Part shown: one piece after another, positions 33,980-49,338 of the stretch
Position numbering within the stretch: position 1 is the first letter of the stretch
Layout of the letters: each line of letters starts with the position of its first letter
Origin: Oasisia sp. SBJ-2009
Lineage: Eukaryota > Annelida > Polychaeta > Sabellida > Siboglinidae
Direction of reading: 5' to 3'
Assembly: GCA_964017155.1 (NCBI GenBank)
Contig: OZ024860.1
Coordinates: 45,962,816 to 46,026,815 of the forward strand
DNA length: 64,000 nucleotides
Notes under the pieces: model-generated
Database searches by the model: none
Seen by the model: the letters and a program-made list of their open reading frames with translations, nothing else
Told to the model about the DNA's origin: nothing
Translations under genes and position numbers: made by a program

Positions 33980-35106
33980 GTGCATGCACACATACATGCA
34001 GGACATTTTTTCAATCCCTTTGTTTTAACAAAGGTATATGTTTGGAAGTTATATGAAAAAATATTTAGTGATCTTGTATAATTATATTAAGTAAGTAAGT
34101 AAGTAAGAGGAATTGTTTGTGTTGCAACTTAAAATGGTGATAGTAAACCGGAAATGCAAAATACACAAACATATATGCATGTGCACACATGCACGCATGC
34201 ACACATGCACACACATACATGCTAGTACCATTATTATAATTACATGAGATGTATAAGTTTGATCCATAATGCCATATTCATTGAAATTCATCATATTTAA
34301 AAACAGTTATTATAAGTAATTCCAATTTATTTTATTAGCACAATTTCCTAAAGAACCCGTTTGTTAACCCAAACATCCAAACAAGCTATACATCAATCAA
34401 CACACAAATAAACACAAAGACCTGTTCAATCATACACAACACCTGATCAACATGAACAAATTACACTGACAACAAACTTAATCAGAAGCATTTGCAGTAA
34501 TGTCCTCTATCTATCTATAGCGCTGTCGGAATGGAATATCAATAAAGTCAAATAATCCTTCCTAAAGAGTCAACGACACCGACAAGCCCACCATATTGTG
34601 TTAAACCATGTGTATCTATCATCCTACAGAGATCTACCAGTCATATGGCTGCAGACACAACACAATGGCATTTCACAGCCGCTTAAACAGATAGAAGTCT
34701 AATCAGTGGGCAGAAATCACCCTTGAAACACAACACTACAGCATCTCTTCCTAAATCATCCCTGCCACCCACAAAGGCAGATTCCCTTTCTACCAGAGAA
34801 TGACTAAGGGACAAAGGGGTGATTTCTAGATAGGCCCTCCCCTCACTGCTCAGTGTGTGGTCGCGCTAATATGCAGGGAGATATGGTGTTATCTACTGCA
34901 TGCCAGAGGAAAAGTAAAAGTGACAATTGGTAAACACGTCGTTTGTCACTGATGTATTCCGCAAAATACAGGTCTGTAGTTTGTAGAACTGTAGATAGAG
35001 CAGCATGGAACTATGAGTTGTGAGTTTTGTCTGTGTTATTACTACATGTGTAATTTGTAAGCAATCCTGGATATGTTTTGTAGGGATACATGGTATCAAA
35101 ATAAGT
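33980..35106. other. unannotated DNA
   Basis: Short repeats only: (AAGT)5 at about 34088-34108 and GCACACAT/GCATGC repeats at about 34175-34222. No gene recognised. Confidence 0.45.
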
Positions 35107-35194
35107 TTGATTTGATTTGATTTGTGTGTGTGTGTGTGTGTGTGTTTGTTTGTTTGTTTGTTTGTTTGTTTGTTTGTTTGTTTGTTTGTGTGTG
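35107..35194. repeat. compound (TTTGA)n-(GT)n-(GTTT)n microsatellite
   Basis: Three TTTGA units, about ten GT, then about twelve GTTT units. The change of period occurs by addition of T. Confidence 0.95.
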
Positions 35195-38100
35195 CATACA
35201 TGTACAGTGTGTGTGTAATCACTATATATGTGTGCAAGTGTGTGTATGTTTGTACATCTCCCCACCCACCCATGTTTTGGTTATGGTGGACGTGACAAAG
35301 ATTAAACAATGTACATGTACAGTCAGTTATAACATAAATATATAAATACTGGTTAAAAATAACAAATAATGCAATCTTCTCCCAGTCACTATGTATCAGT
35401 CACAGTAGTAACAAATAAGCTAGCAAAATCATGAAATATTTATAAACCTACCTGGTACTAAAACCAGGAAATGGCTAATCATGAGATTATTTAATAATAC
35501 TAATTGATAAGGGGAGAAAACTGGTCAGTGTCTTCACTTTCTTTGCAGTAAAAGCTCTGAGTCTCCTGCCTGATGGCAGTTATAATACTACTGTGACAAG
35601 GTGTGACATGAGTCACTCATGTTTGTAATCCCCTCTGGTGGCTCTCGTCTCTTTAGTTTCCTATTTATTTAAATCAAAATGACACCTACATATGGCTACA
35701 TAATTAATCACACTCAATATCTGAACCAAGCAAATTGGACATGAAAAGCACCTGGTATAGCCAAACCACCCATGTTGACACTTGCTACATATAATAATAT
35801 AATTACTTATAATGAAAGATGAAAGAGGAACATGAACATTGACACATGTTCCCAACTTCCCACAAGCACCGGCAAATGATGCGCCAAGACAGGCTCCTAA
35901 CCAATAATCCACAACTTCAAGTCACAAGGTTGATTCTCATCTATCCAAATTAATCACCACCAGACATCCAGCACAGATGGACAGCCATCTTCCCACAGGT
36001 AAGGTGGCCTTGTGGTTACTGTCTGTGCAGAATCCTGCACCCAGGAATAGCCGTGTGATTAGCAGTCACAGATAAACCCAAATCTGCCCATAGAGCAGCC
36101 ACATCTATCCAGATGGATGAGATCTGTGCAAGAGGCCTGGATCGCTGTCTCTGTCTATCTCATTATCCGGATGACTTCCATCCTTCCTTCTGTCTGGAGT
36201 GCTGTAGTGTCAGTCTGTGAAGAGACTCGTCTCATCTTGAACATCGATCTGTGCTTAGATGTCAGTTTTTTGCTATCCTTTTTTTGGTATCCCTGTAAAG
36301 GTTTTATTTTTATAAAGGTACAGGAAGTTGTGTTACAGCTGGAGGTAAACATGTGTTAAAAATGTCACTGAATGTCAAGCACAGAAACAGTGTTTCATAA
36401 GTCATAGATTAAGATGACTTATGAAACTTATATACTTATATAAATAACAGATTTACTTGCAAAAATGTATATAATAAATATGTACAACTATGCATGGGTG
36501 TTATTAATAGGTTAAAGTATCTTCATGTTTTACCATTTCTCTTTACAAATTAACAATCTGTTAAATAGTAATGCAGGGCCACTAGCATGCAAATTAATTA
36601 ATCATGTGGCTATATTAATATTTGAAATCATTCTCAATCTCATAATTTTATTTTTTAAGGCATTTTATGCCAATGACATTTTAATGTCTGCAGAAAAGGA
36701 TATCCCAGTAAATATCTTAATATAAATCATGTGCAATTAAGTTTTAACATAGCATCTTTTTCTAAAAAAATTACAGATAATTAAGCAGATTTCTATAATT
36801 CTGACACTATAAGATATTTTGAAATTACCTGCATCCATATGGCACCAAATGCATTTTGCAGTTAGTTTTGAATTAAATGATATATTCCAGAAACAGTCAA
36901 CACTTACAATCCATTTACTTGTTAACATGTAATGTAGTCAAACAGTTGCACATTATCAACAGTTGTGTGTCACAGTAATCAAGATTAGAACCCACCTGGG
37001 TGAAACAGGATAATAAGTAGTTTCTGCACAATTATCATCCATCATGCTGGTGGCTAGGTCTACCGGTCAACACAGAGTCCAGTCTCAATGGTCAAACAGA
37101 ATTCTCCAATCAATCATCTATCTGACAGAGCCATAGAAACAGGCCAGTGGGACACGGATGTTGTTGAACCATACTGCTTCCAGCAGATCACATAATGGCT
37201 TCAGTCTTTACATAATGGCTTCATTGTGTTGTTTTAATAAATTATTGATGTCGCTAAAGATAACAAATGTTTCACTAATGTCGGTTGATGACTTGACTTT
37301 GTAAACTGACTTGAGACTGCTGACCTTTTGTGATTGTCAGCCCATGGGTTCTAAGTTACAAAGGATTGTGATGTAACAGCTGTGTTACACATCCATTACA
37401 CAACTGTTACACAATTGTTACACAACAACTGTCCAATATGACAGAGATGCATATCAATTGATGATATAAACATCATTTGATCCAACAACAACATAAACTT
37501 ATCCGAAACCTGGGTGGTGCTAGGACATAATTCTTTGAAATGACCAAATCATGTACATTGTACAGGGTATATTCATAAAGCAGGACTACATTTTAAAATT
37601 CAAACTGTGTGCATTATATACAGAAGCTGTAGACAACATGTCATGTTTGCTTAAACATGTTTTTGTGACAAGCCACCAATGAGAATGTCCAGCAAACAAG
37701 GAACCATTTCTGAACCAGTTGGCACACGTCATACTGGTTCATAGTTGGTACCGCTCCACCAGTACGTTGTTTTCATGTGTATTCATGTGAATACACGTGT
37801 TCTGCCTGTTGTCACGAGTTTTTAATGAGTTTGACACGAGTCATCCTGGGTCAGAACTGGTATGGTTTAACTGGTATGTGTCAACTCGTGAAAAAAATCA
37901 TGATTTCATGGTAAACACCAAATTTCACGGTAAAGACCAAAATGTCGACACACCAAATTTGCTCACAGAATCGAGTGAATTCAAGTGAATTGAGCCAGTT
38001 GAATTCGTGAATTCACTTACAGAAAATGTGAAATCACGGGTTGTTGTTTGTTGGGAGAAAAATCTCCTGTAAGATTTCCTAGAGACAAGGGGTAGGCAAG

Positions 38101-40470
38101 CTTGGCAACAAAAGATGACTAAAAGTAACCATTATTGACCTACTCTAAGATCTACAAGTCACAACGACCTTCACTTGGTAGAAAGAATCCCTATCTTAGC
38201 ATTCAAAGAAGTTCCAAATTGTGAATGCAGACAAGGCCCTGGTATCAGCTTGAAATGCTGGCAGATGTGAATAATGATACCATGGTGACCAGCCATCACT
38301 GGACACTACACCACTGTCACCTCCCACCACCTGTGGATGCGGGTCCAGCCGCCAACACCGGCCATGCGGAACATCGGCCACGCGGAACGCCATCACAATA
38401 GCGGCTTGCTTTTAAAAACCGATCTTAGTTAACCAATAAAGTATCATTACCTGACCTATGCGGCTGCCATGGCGCTGACCAGGGAAGCATCCCTATAATT
38501 AGGGCATTCAGGTTATCAGTAGGGCAAAAGGGGAGGTGGAGTCGCTGAAGCGTGACGGCCTAATCTAAAGCAGGGACCAGTGGACTGGTTCATTGAATCC
38601 TACTTGTGGACACGGGCCTGGGCTGGGGCCTGGACAGGAGGCAACAGCTGAATGACATGGAGTGATAGGTTGATGCAAAGGGAGACTGGCACCACATGTT
38701 AGACCATATACACGCTTCCTGTACCATGGCACAACACCAGATCCCTACTCCTCTCAACATCTCACATTTGCTATCAATCATCTGGCAGACTCCAATCTTC
38801 CACCTCCATTCATGTGTTTGCATAGGCAGAAAAAACTCTCAGTGCTCACAATGTTCACATTCCATTCGGTCAAACAAGTGGTCTCCCTACCACAAATCTA
38901 AACAGGCAGACAATGTGAAAAATGGCATTAAAATGTCTGTTTGACATGAAACAAATTGCTTTGGCTTGGCAATAAAGAGCACGAGAATACTTCTATATCC
39001 TGACTGACTGGCTCAGTAATACAACTGTGTCTGGATCAAATGTATGATGGGTAAATCATGAGCAGATTGTAAAAGTTAGTGCCAACCTGTTGAAACAAAA
39101 CTTACTTCACGCACCTTTAAAGTTAAATATTTTATAAATAATACCTTAAATTTAAATATTTTACAAATATTACCTTACTGGTATTTATTTCAGATTTTTT
39201 AGTTACATTTTAGATGTTCAGTATCAATACGGTCATTATATACCCCAACTGCTAATATAGTCGCTAGAATAAAACCATTTTGACATAAACTAAATACATT
39301 AAACATTATAATTAATAGCACAAAATACACCGACAAAAACCAACTATCAAGTATTCAGAGAAGTGCATTTTTCACAGATATTTTATATTGATTAAACACA
39401 TATATAAAAATGCTCTTATTGATGTCTACATTAGCATAGCTTCTAATATAGATTAACATTAAATTTTTTTTTATTAGTGTCAGTATCAGAGGATCTAAGT
39501 ATACAAAATACAAGTACATTTATTTGATAGCTTATTTTTGTATCATTTTTACGTATGTTGTGAAATTAGTGAAACCATTATTTAATACCCAATGTTATAC
39601 ATTAATTACAGTGATAGTCATATACAGTGTATTACATTCAAATTGACATTTTTACCTTTAATTTATGATGATTAAGACAAATATTCCTTTGAAATATTGA
39701 TTAGTTAAACTTACATTCTTACTGCAAAGAGGTGTATAATTTCAAAATCCTGAATTGATTTCTTCTTTGATTTTATTTCCCCTTATTTCTGTCTATGTGG
39801 CTACTTCCTACGGTCCACCTTTCCTACATGTTTGTCATTCTACTGAGACAGGTTCTCCCTGGGGATGGGGAGACTGTGATGGACAGACAAGGAGAAGGCT
39901 GACACCCACTAATGAGTATCCCACCTTTTCCCCTTGGTGTAGTGCTGGAGTCAAAGGGAAGTCACAGGAGATGCGAGACATGACAGCCATCAAACAGGAC
40001 TGTCATCTCACACCACCAGTTACAGCTGCTGGACACTTCAACAGCCTCAGTGTAGCAAATCAGATCCTCCAATACAAACAATTCTGAAGATTGTTGTAGC
40101 AAACTAAACATATCTTCTAATACGACTAGTTGAAGGTCACTAACTGGTCACACACTTATTAAGTTGCCAATGGACAGCAATAATGATGGAGTGTTGAGAA
40201 AGATGACACAACTTGTCTTTATCGGTGAAGAACTGCACTAAAAGTTCTTTTCAAATTGTCAACTCATTAATTGTTATTTTAATTATAAAAGGAAGGCATG
40301 TCTGTCTTTAAGTTTCAGTGGAATAATATGGTCAATGGGTAATTGGTCTATAATAGGATTGCGATAAAAATACTTACACAATTTAATGTATCAGTATGCA
40401 CTTCTTGTATAATATATGTATTAGTAATCCCACAAAATAGGTAGGTCACAAAAACAATCTTAATTTGTAG
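35195..40470. other. unannotated AT-rich DNA, ~5.3 kb
   Basis: No coding exon, RNA or clear mobile element. Short degenerate repeats occur: TGTTACACA units at 37380-37430 and GAATTCA/GTGAATT units at 37965-38030. A less AT-rich stretch lies at 38320-38600. A plus frame at 39755-40087 (110 codons) has no family resemblance. Confidence 0.4.
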
Positions 40471-40716
40471 AGCGCAATGGTTCAGGGGTAGAGCTTCAGA
40501 CTCTCGACTACGAGAACCTGGGTTTTCATTCTACATTGCTCCAGTTCATGTGATATGTGTACGAGCAGCTCAACACATTAATTGTAGCATATGGTTAGAT
40601 GCTTCCCAGAGAAGTTGAGATGGTGTCTGAGTGAACAGGTCTGTGAGGGAAGTAAAGTGTAAAGTGCTTTGAATGGTCGTGAGGACTGGATACTGCGCTA
40701 TATAAGAACTTGCCTC
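40471..40716 (+). mobile_element. tRNA-derived SINE, copy 1 (with tail)
   Basis: A tRNA-like head (GGTTCAGGGGTAGAGCTTCA, degenerate B box GGGTTTTCATTC) is followed by GCTCCAGTTCA, TACGAGCAGCT and GATGCTTCCCAGAGAAGTTG. The tail is TGTAAAGTGCTTTGAATGG and GCGCTATATAAGAACT. The head, body and order match 59890-60145. The tail resembles the widely shared ends of LINE-mobilised SINEs (family knowledge). Confidence 0.75.
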
Positions 40717-42739
40717 TACTTGGCTTTCACAGACGTTATGGAATTTAAAAAGTTCACTTCAATTATATAGGTCTTCTAACGTGAACTTCTGAACATCAGT
40801 TGTTGCAATTACAAGGGTAACAAAAATATAATAAATAATTTATGGACTTTCTTAGGCAAGAGTATATTTATATCATACAGGTATAAATAGTATTTTAACT
40901 CCACAAAATAAGAAGGTTACAAAACCAATCTGCAGAACATTGTATGCAAATGTAAAATAGCTATTGAAAACTGTCAAATGCCTCTGTATATAAGCTTTGC
41001 TAAACTATAACCTATTGATTCCACAAACAAAATGGTGAAACTGAAAAACTCTGCTTACCTGATATGTCAAAGAAAATGACATTGTTCTACGAATTAAGGA
41101 ATGACTATATATTTAAATCGAATCAGAGTTCTGCCATATCCGCCTGTCACAAGGTTTCACAGCCTGAACCAGATGGTGTCTTTGTAATGGCTGTGTTGAG
41201 ACAGTAATTGCTTCAAGAAAACACACTGAGTGGGTCCAGTATTGCTGTTGAAGGTGAGCACACAAGTCCAGTCTAGTCTAAAGACATCAAACAGCCAAGA
41301 CCAAGGACTGTGTTTGATCTGCCATTAGTGATCTACCTGGTGTGATGTTTGCACCTGGCTGTTTGGTAATCAGAGTAATTAGCAATTAACAAACACTGTT
41401 GACTCTGGCTGCCATGTGATACAAGCTGGTCAGGCCTTGTGGACACAGTGGGGCCAACAGGAAGGCACAGTGTGGCCAGTGGTCACTGGGACTTGTTAAA
41501 AGGATAGGCTGGTTAGTTAGACAGTTATATATAATATTAGCAGAGTTAATTTTTTTTTTCATTTAAAAGATATTAATTGGCAGGAACGTTTGCCAAACAG
41601 TTGTGCTACACTGGGTGTGTCACTGGTATGAACTACAATAACTTAAAATAAAGTTTTTTTTAAATTTATTTGCGGGTAGAATACTGCCTTACTGCATGTG
41701 GTTCACACCCAACCATTGTAGATTGTAGTATTGTAGTTACATTTGCCTGTTTGTATTGTGTTTTATTGTTGTTAGCAAGTTACTGAGTACAATGTTCTGA
41801 ATAAACTTCCATACCACATGTCTCTGCAGTAGTGGCTATTTAGAATTAATAAAAATGTAATCTTTTATGTTCAATGTAATTTTATAGTACTTACAGATGT
41901 GTGGGTGAAATATCCAGTGGGGATTATCCCTGCTCATTTTTCCATCTCCTTTACACGGGTAATTGTATTAGTATTATATATTTATTAGTATATATGCAAT
42001 TAATTTATTGTCTCTTTATACACTTTTTATTTTCATATTAAACTATTTATTATTATTATATAAGTAAAAAAATTTAAATACATTTTTTGAATATCGGACT
42101 ATCCGTGCATCTATATTACCAACAGCAACAGCTGCCTAAATGTGTTATGCCAAAATGTCATGCATTGTATGGGTGACATTTTATATGGACAGATGACAAA
42201 GTGACAGGGACAGGAAGCGTGACATGTTTCTTGTCAAACTGTGGTTGACACAGGACATTAACAAGTATCACACAGCATTGTCTGATGTACAGATAAGCAA
42301 ATGGTCTGTTGGTGTGGCCTGGTCAAATAAATGGATCAACTGACCAACAGGTGGACAAATACTGGACACTGGCCAGTGTGGGAGAGGAATTCCTTTCACT
42401 AACTGTTCAAATGTAACACCTTACTGGCACTGGGTGTGTACTTGTACTAATTACAGTTGAGCAAGTTTACATCATCTTATGTAATACATCAGTGCTTTAT
42501 TCTGTATACACAATGGAATGTTAAGTGATTAACATTTCTCTTTTCCCACAGATCAAATGGTTGTCTAACGGTTAGAACAACACAGTCTGAACTCTTGGAG
42601 ATATAGAGTAAGAGCAAGGTCTTACAGATTCTGTTTGGTTGTGATTATTTAGTCTTTGAAATTCACACGGGTCTCGACATAGGAGAGTAGACTATCAGAA
42701 TAACAATGTAACTGCTGGAATTGTGTTTTTTCTTCTGAG
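40717..42739. other. unannotated AT-rich DNA
   Basis: Nothing recognised. A weak tRNA-head-like string (TGTCTAACGGTTAGAAC at about 42564) precedes the LINE/SINE-like tail listed next and might be the head of the same element. Confidence 0.35.
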
Positions 42740-42895
42740 AACAGAGCTCAGAGCGTCCTCAAGTGCAGCAACTGCAACAAAGACCGCTACAAAGACTTCA
42801 TTTTATTTTTTTGACAAATGCTGCAAAAGAATTTCTTGGTCCGGGAGAATAAAGTTTTATTGTATTGTATTTATTGTATTGTACTGTATTGTACT
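42740..42895 (+). mobile_element. LINE- or SINE-type 3' end
   Basis: ATGCTGCAAAAGAATTTCTT, GAATAAAGTTTTATTGTATT, then a degenerate TATTG/TGTAT tandem tail. This is the usual look of a retroposon 3' terminus with short tandem repeats. The 5' extent is unclear. Confidence 0.5.
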
Positions 42896-43096
42896 CAGGA
42901 ATTGGCCTGTATAGCCTCGGTAGATGCTGCCCAACCAACTGATCTTTAACACCTGGGCTCATAAGACTGCAGGATACTTAATACAAACAGAATTAAGCTA
43001 CATACATGAACAAAAATCATTTTTTACATACATTAATTACCTAATGCAAAAATGCACGACATTAACATTTTATTCGTGCAGTTTCCCCCATACATA

Positions 43097-43098
<2 letters not shown>

Positions 43099-43175
<77 letters not shown>
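43099..43175. repeat. (AT)n microsatellite
   Basis: About 37 AT units. It abuts a perfect 11-bp stem (TAAATAGCATT at 43174-43184 and AATGCTATTTA at 43193-43203). Confidence 0.95.
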
Positions 43176-43180
<5 letters not shown>

Positions 43181-43899
43181 CATTAAAAAAGAAATGCTAT
43201 TTATTCCCAATTAATCTGATTCATATCATATGTTTTATTAAAATAAAAATAAACTGCCTAAAACACCAACGGAAAATCAAAAAACAGTCCAACAAGGAAA
43301 GGCCAACTCTGGATTCAGATAATTGCCATCATATTAATATGTATTTCATGTATCTGGTCACTAGATTTCATTAAGGTTTCAGACAAAGGATCTAGTCTGT
43401 TGTGGTTGTATCGCAGAATCACAATGTTGCATAAATCAAAATAATGACCACTTGTAGCCAAATGTGACAGCCCTCTGCCAGTAGAGGACATGTCACAGAT
43501 GGTGCAGTCTGAGCCATGTCACAACACTGCAAGTTCTCAAGATGATCTTTTAATATGGACAGGTTTTACTGTAGCTGAGAAGGTGGCAACAAGATCAGTA
43601 AGGAATTCGTCCTGATTAAAGAGGTATTTAAGAGGGTCACTGTAACTCCTAATTAACATGTATCTGCATAATATTAAAATGTTTTTACTTATATAATAAA
43701 CATGTTGATGGCATAATTGACAAAATTGTAGTTAATACGCCCAATAAATCTAACCATAATTAACATTTGTATTAATTGAAAACTTTGTTTTGTTAAAAAA
43801 TCATCTTTATTTCATTTATCCTTCAGACACTCCTCCAGAAAGATGCAGTGTCAGGCAGTTTCATCTGCACCCAAGATCTCCATCCCACTGGGGAGATGT

Positions 43900-43985
43900 G
43901 TGGGACATTTTTGAAATGCTAAAATCTATGAACCATGTGGGACATTTTTGAAGCGTCACCTTTTTGAAATGCTAAAATCTATCAA
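43900..43985 (+). repeat. imperfect local tandem duplication
   Basis: GTGGGACATTTTTGAA occurs at about 43900 and 43938, and TTTTGAAATGCTAAAATCTAT at about 43910 and 43962. A ~40-50 bp unit was duplicated with internal rearrangement. Confidence 0.8.
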
Positions 43986-44622
43986 CCACCCGAAATGGAA
44001 CAGGCAGGAATGCTTACAAAACGTCAGTCCCACAAATGCAAGACTGACAGAGACATGCTCTGACATGCACACAGAACACCAGAGACACACACACTCTGTT
44101 TTATAACACACTAGACAGCGGCAATTACACACTGCCACGTCCACCGTTTTTCTTGTTCAGACGAACGAAAACAAATTTAATAGTTTGTTCGATAGCATCA
44201 ATGCTAAGCAGCTGTGTAACAAATTTTCACAAATGGGTCTGGCCACAGACTTCCTGATTTTCTCCTATACAATGGCCATGATTCAGACCTGGGTATTACC
44301 CTCTTCCATCACTTGCTGTGGCAATATTACAGAGCTGAATAATCTATGTCTGGCAATTGTGATTGTGGCACCGCAAACCGTTTTCACACGCAGCATTTTT
44401 ATTCTAAAATTGAAGGGAACTGACGTGACATAAAAACAGAAAATCGATTGCCGCTCTAGCAAGTTAATATACTCCAGTGAATGAGTCTGCTAAATTGTGT
44501 TCGTAGATCCTGATAACGCAATTAATTTTTTGTATTTATTTATAGGGTGCAGTGTAGCAGAACTTAAGTGTTCAGAGAATTGTGGTAGTGAATGTGAAGC
44601 GGTAATTCTAAACTTTATATAG

Positions 44623-44626
<4 letters not shown>

Positions 44627-44666
<40 letters not shown>
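44627..44666. repeat. (AT)n microsatellite
   Basis: About 20 AT units. Confidence 0.95.
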
Positions 44667-44671
<5 letters not shown>

Positions 44672-46046
44672 GCATGATTGATTATTGAGATCTTTAGTCC
44701 GTGCCAAAAGCTTTATATTTCCTGTCACAAAAAAGACGTTCGGAGTCTGTAGCATAACATGTTGATTCTATGGTCTACTGCAAGTTAAACCAATATTAGA
44801 TTAATAAATTTCACTTAATTAATTAATTACCAATTACAACTAATCCATGCCTGTTAAAACAAGGTATGACGTGGTCAAAAATTAGAAGTTTAATTATTAT
44901 TATCTACTCTTTAATTATCTAACATACTTATATCTTTCAGAATATACAACAAACATAGGGTGCCATCTAATTTCATATAAATTATGAGAGGATCTGGGGG
45001 CAACTATCTGAGTGGGATAATTTGCAGGATCCATAATTGTATAAATAATTTTATTACACTATACTTACACACAATGTCTAGTACAAATGGTCCACCGTAC
45101 AAACTAGTTAGCTGAGCCAGAGGGTTGGAAGTATTTTTTAAAGGGGGAAACCTAATCACACCCAACAAATTAACACAGAGAACCCCTGCAGGCCCTTCAG
45201 GTAAGTACAGAAGATTGCACAGTGACCTGTCATTACTGCAATAAGGGGTTTACTTTGTACTCTAGATGACCACCTTACAGCCCACTGTCCACATAACTGC
45301 CCATGAGCTAATCAGCATCCATCGTTAGACAAACCAATTCAGCATTTTCCCGAAGGCGATGAATTTTACTGGAAATTACCAGCACCTCTCGAAGCAGATA
45401 CACTAAACCCAGCAACCCACTGAAAGTGGCTATACCTGATGCTGCTGTTACCCTGGGGTGCAGCCCCTATTTACCCTCTCATTACCACCCTGCTGCCCTG
45501 GACTAGCCTCTGGCCTGTTACTTTGCCTGATAGTGATCTGGGTGGAACAAAAAGACCTGCCCAGTGTGGGGTGATTAAGGCATGAAGTTAGCTCAGTAAA
45601 ACTACCCCACTGCAGGGTTAATAAGCAGGGTTGCTGTGTCATCACAGGTGAGGGTGTATTGCAATGACACCTGTCACCTCACAGAGTGACAGTGCTGCCA
45701 GGGCCTATGGTTTACCTGCCACAGTCTTCTGTGCATACCTTGGACATCAAATGGAGGCGTACACAAAGACAACATGGCTACAATAGCTACAAAAATTACA
45801 AGTACCCGGGTAAACAAATCAATTAAATCCAAATATTGTATGGTATGAGCCATAGTTTATTATTCTTTATAATCCATGTCCCTTAGATTGGGGTAGTGGA
45901 TCTGTAACACCACACCTGTACACCTGACTCTGGCTGAGTGTTTCATTTCTTTCCAGGCAGTTCCAAACTCATGATTCTACGTTACTGACCAGTTCTTTGT
46001 TGGTCTCCTCAGTTTTCTTTTAGACTACTCAGTACTCACATCTCAA

Positions 46047-46527
<481 letters not shown>

Positions 46528-49338
46528 CGTTACATCCTTTATATCCACTGTTTACAACTGTCAGTCTACACCTATTGTATAAAACAAAGTGCTGATCTCT
46601 GTTTGTTTATTTGCTTGTTTGTTTGTTTGCTTGCATGTATGTCTATTAAACTAAACATGTCTCTGCCAGTTTTATATGTCTGAGGATGACATTTTGTAGA
46701 TGTGCTAGTTTTGTTTCAAGTGTTGGATATTTTGGATTTGGATTCAGAATTACACCAACAAAACTTAGGATAAAAATCGAGGCCTGATTTCATTGGAAAT
46801 TATTGGAGAATCAGTCACATTCCAAAGTACAGGATTTTAGGCTCTTTTCTCAATTGCAGAGCCTAGTCACTCAATTAACCTTTTCAATAGTTGGTTCGTG
46901 TCTTGCTAGTTTGTGTAATGGTTCCTTTATGGATGCCTCCCTTGGTTATAAAAAATCTGTGCACATGTGCGCAAAAATTACTGGTAAAACATAAATGTGC
47001 CCCTAAAACAAATACCACATCACATGTTTTGCACAAATACTTACACACCCTTGCTTTCACAATAAAACCATTACCCACAGTTTACAGTAAAACAAGAAAA
47101 AAACCAAAGCAAATCATACAATTTACCCCACCTGTTTCTCATTACCCCAGTGAACGTGGGTGCCTGACATAACCGAACACCAACTTTCCCGGGGGAATCG
47201 CTCACTCCGTGGCAAGCAAAGTGTGAAATTGCACTGGCATTCTGAGATGATACAATTTTGAGTGCACGGTTTGTGACACTTTTACAACACGTGGCTGCAC
47301 CACTTGGATGCACATGGGAGGCTGGGACTAGCACGGTGGACAGGGCTTGTACATTATATGACAGCTCCAAGTAGCGTGACAGGGACTTTATGACCTGTGG
47401 CCCCACCTCTGTCTACTGCACCTGCCCCGCGCACTGCCACTCATAATCACTATTAGGGTATGGCATTTCTGGGTCCCACATTCCTCCTGTAGGGATTTCA
47501 GGGCCAATCTCTCTGTCCCTGTCACTCACAGCATTTTATTTAGGTGACTATATCAAAAGCCCTTCTGGTCATATGCACTTGGGTTGTAAACCCTTCCAGT
47601 CAAAAACCCTCAGTCAAAAACCTTGATAAAAACCTGGTCAAAAGCATTTCTGGTCAAAACCCCTCAGAAAAAAAACCTATTAAAACCTTTCAAGTCTGAT
47701 GTCTTCTAGGTCAAAACCAATCTCTCAAAAACCCTCCTTGCCAGAGTTGCTCCTAAGGCCTGTATTCAAAATCATTACTGGTTAAAAGTCCAAATTACTG
47801 GGATTTTACTGTATTCGTTGCTGATACCTCTGTATACTATTTCCTATCTTTTTGTTTTTATTATCAAGATTGTCATGGTGAATATGCTCAGTATAAAAAT
47901 ACCTTCTAAATTTAAAGTACCAATCCCTTCATCAGTGAAGAATCCCTTCCCATGTAATGTACACAATTAGAGCATAAACAGCTCTTTTTAAGTGCATAGC
48001 TATTACCGTAAGTGCAAAAAGTAGTTCTAAATGCAGAGTGTTGTCAGAACTAAAGGTATCATCTAAATGTGCTCACTATCATCTCAGCAAAAAGTAAATT
48101 TTACGTTAAAAAAGGTATAATCTAAGTGCAAAAATATATCACCCTATATGAAAAACTATTTTACTCAGAAAAAAAATTCATTCCATGAGGCACTTTAAAC
48201 TCAGAAATAAGCTGTACTTTCTTTGTGCTTCTCAGAGGCATGCATAAGCTGCGGGGTGGCTTCACTAAGATAATTAGCTCACACAGAAAATTAATTATCA
48301 AATAGAACACACTGTTAAATTTAAGAAGTGTTTTCTAAATGCAAAAAATGCTACTGTGTCATCGAGATATGAGTTCGTTTTTTTTTTTGCATTTTGCATT
48401 TCACATCTCATCTTTGACAACCTTTTACATTTGAGAAATTCACATCTAAAATGTACTACCCCAGGTATATTTAATTTCTTGTACACGAGATCATGAATTG
48501 TATGACAGATATACTTCTTAACCCTCTCAACGCCAGATTAATTGAAATAAATACCTGCTAATATATATTAAATTAAATTGAGAAATTGTGTTATGACTAA
48601 ATCATATGCTATACTTGAGTTGCATAAATGCAAATAAATATATTCTGGTATGATTTAAATAATTTTTTCAGCACATCTGTAGTACTACCCGGTACTTCCT
48701 TGTGAAAATACCTTAGTATATGCCAGATATGTAAATTTATTATCCAAATATAAATTATCAAAGTTTGAAAAACAATTAATATTGATTTTGTTTGAAAACT
48801 TTGTTTAATAAAATATTTGTTAATAATAATTTACAGATACTTGCTTATACGTATCCTTCTTAAAAACAAAAAAGTGAATTAAAATCCTAAGACACACCAA
48901 TGAAAGTGATCCAGTGGCACATTCTGGTATTGCCAGTTTGATAAAGAGCAACATATCTTTTAAACAGCAAATTCAGGCTTGCTAGCCCATGTCAGTGAAA
49001 CAGCCCCTAGTTGAAATAGCTAGGAAAATATGATACCACCTAATTCCTTATGAAAATACCTGGACTGGGCAGAGAGCTCTTTATCTATTTAATAATGGAG
49101 GCCGAGTGAGGCACCCTTAATGACACCCTACAAAGACCTCCAGCAGGTAGGGTTACAAATCAGGTAAACAGGCCCCTGGCAACAAACACTTAGAGCTGTA
49201 CAGCTGTCAGTCAAGTGTCCTGGTGCTGGCACTGGGCAAATACCTGCAGCACCTAATGGAAAACACACATGTAACACTTCCACGTCTGTGTGTGTGACTG
49301 TGACTGTGTGAGGTAGACAGGCACTGGAAGTACCCGCG
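46528..49338. other. unannotated DNA
   Basis: No gene supported. 47570-48480 is low-complexity, with recurring GTCAAAA-CCCT and TAAGTGCAAAAA/TCTAAATGCA strings. 47130-47520 is less AT-rich and non-repetitive. Short frames at 46884-47406 show no known family. Confidence 0.4.

Larger units (their letters stand above)
43206..46046. other. unannotated AT-rich DNA
   Basis: Contains the short duplication at 43900-43985 and the (AT)n at 44627-44666, listed separately. A less AT-rich stretch at 45360-45720 is non-repetitive. No gene recognised. Confidence 0.4.
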
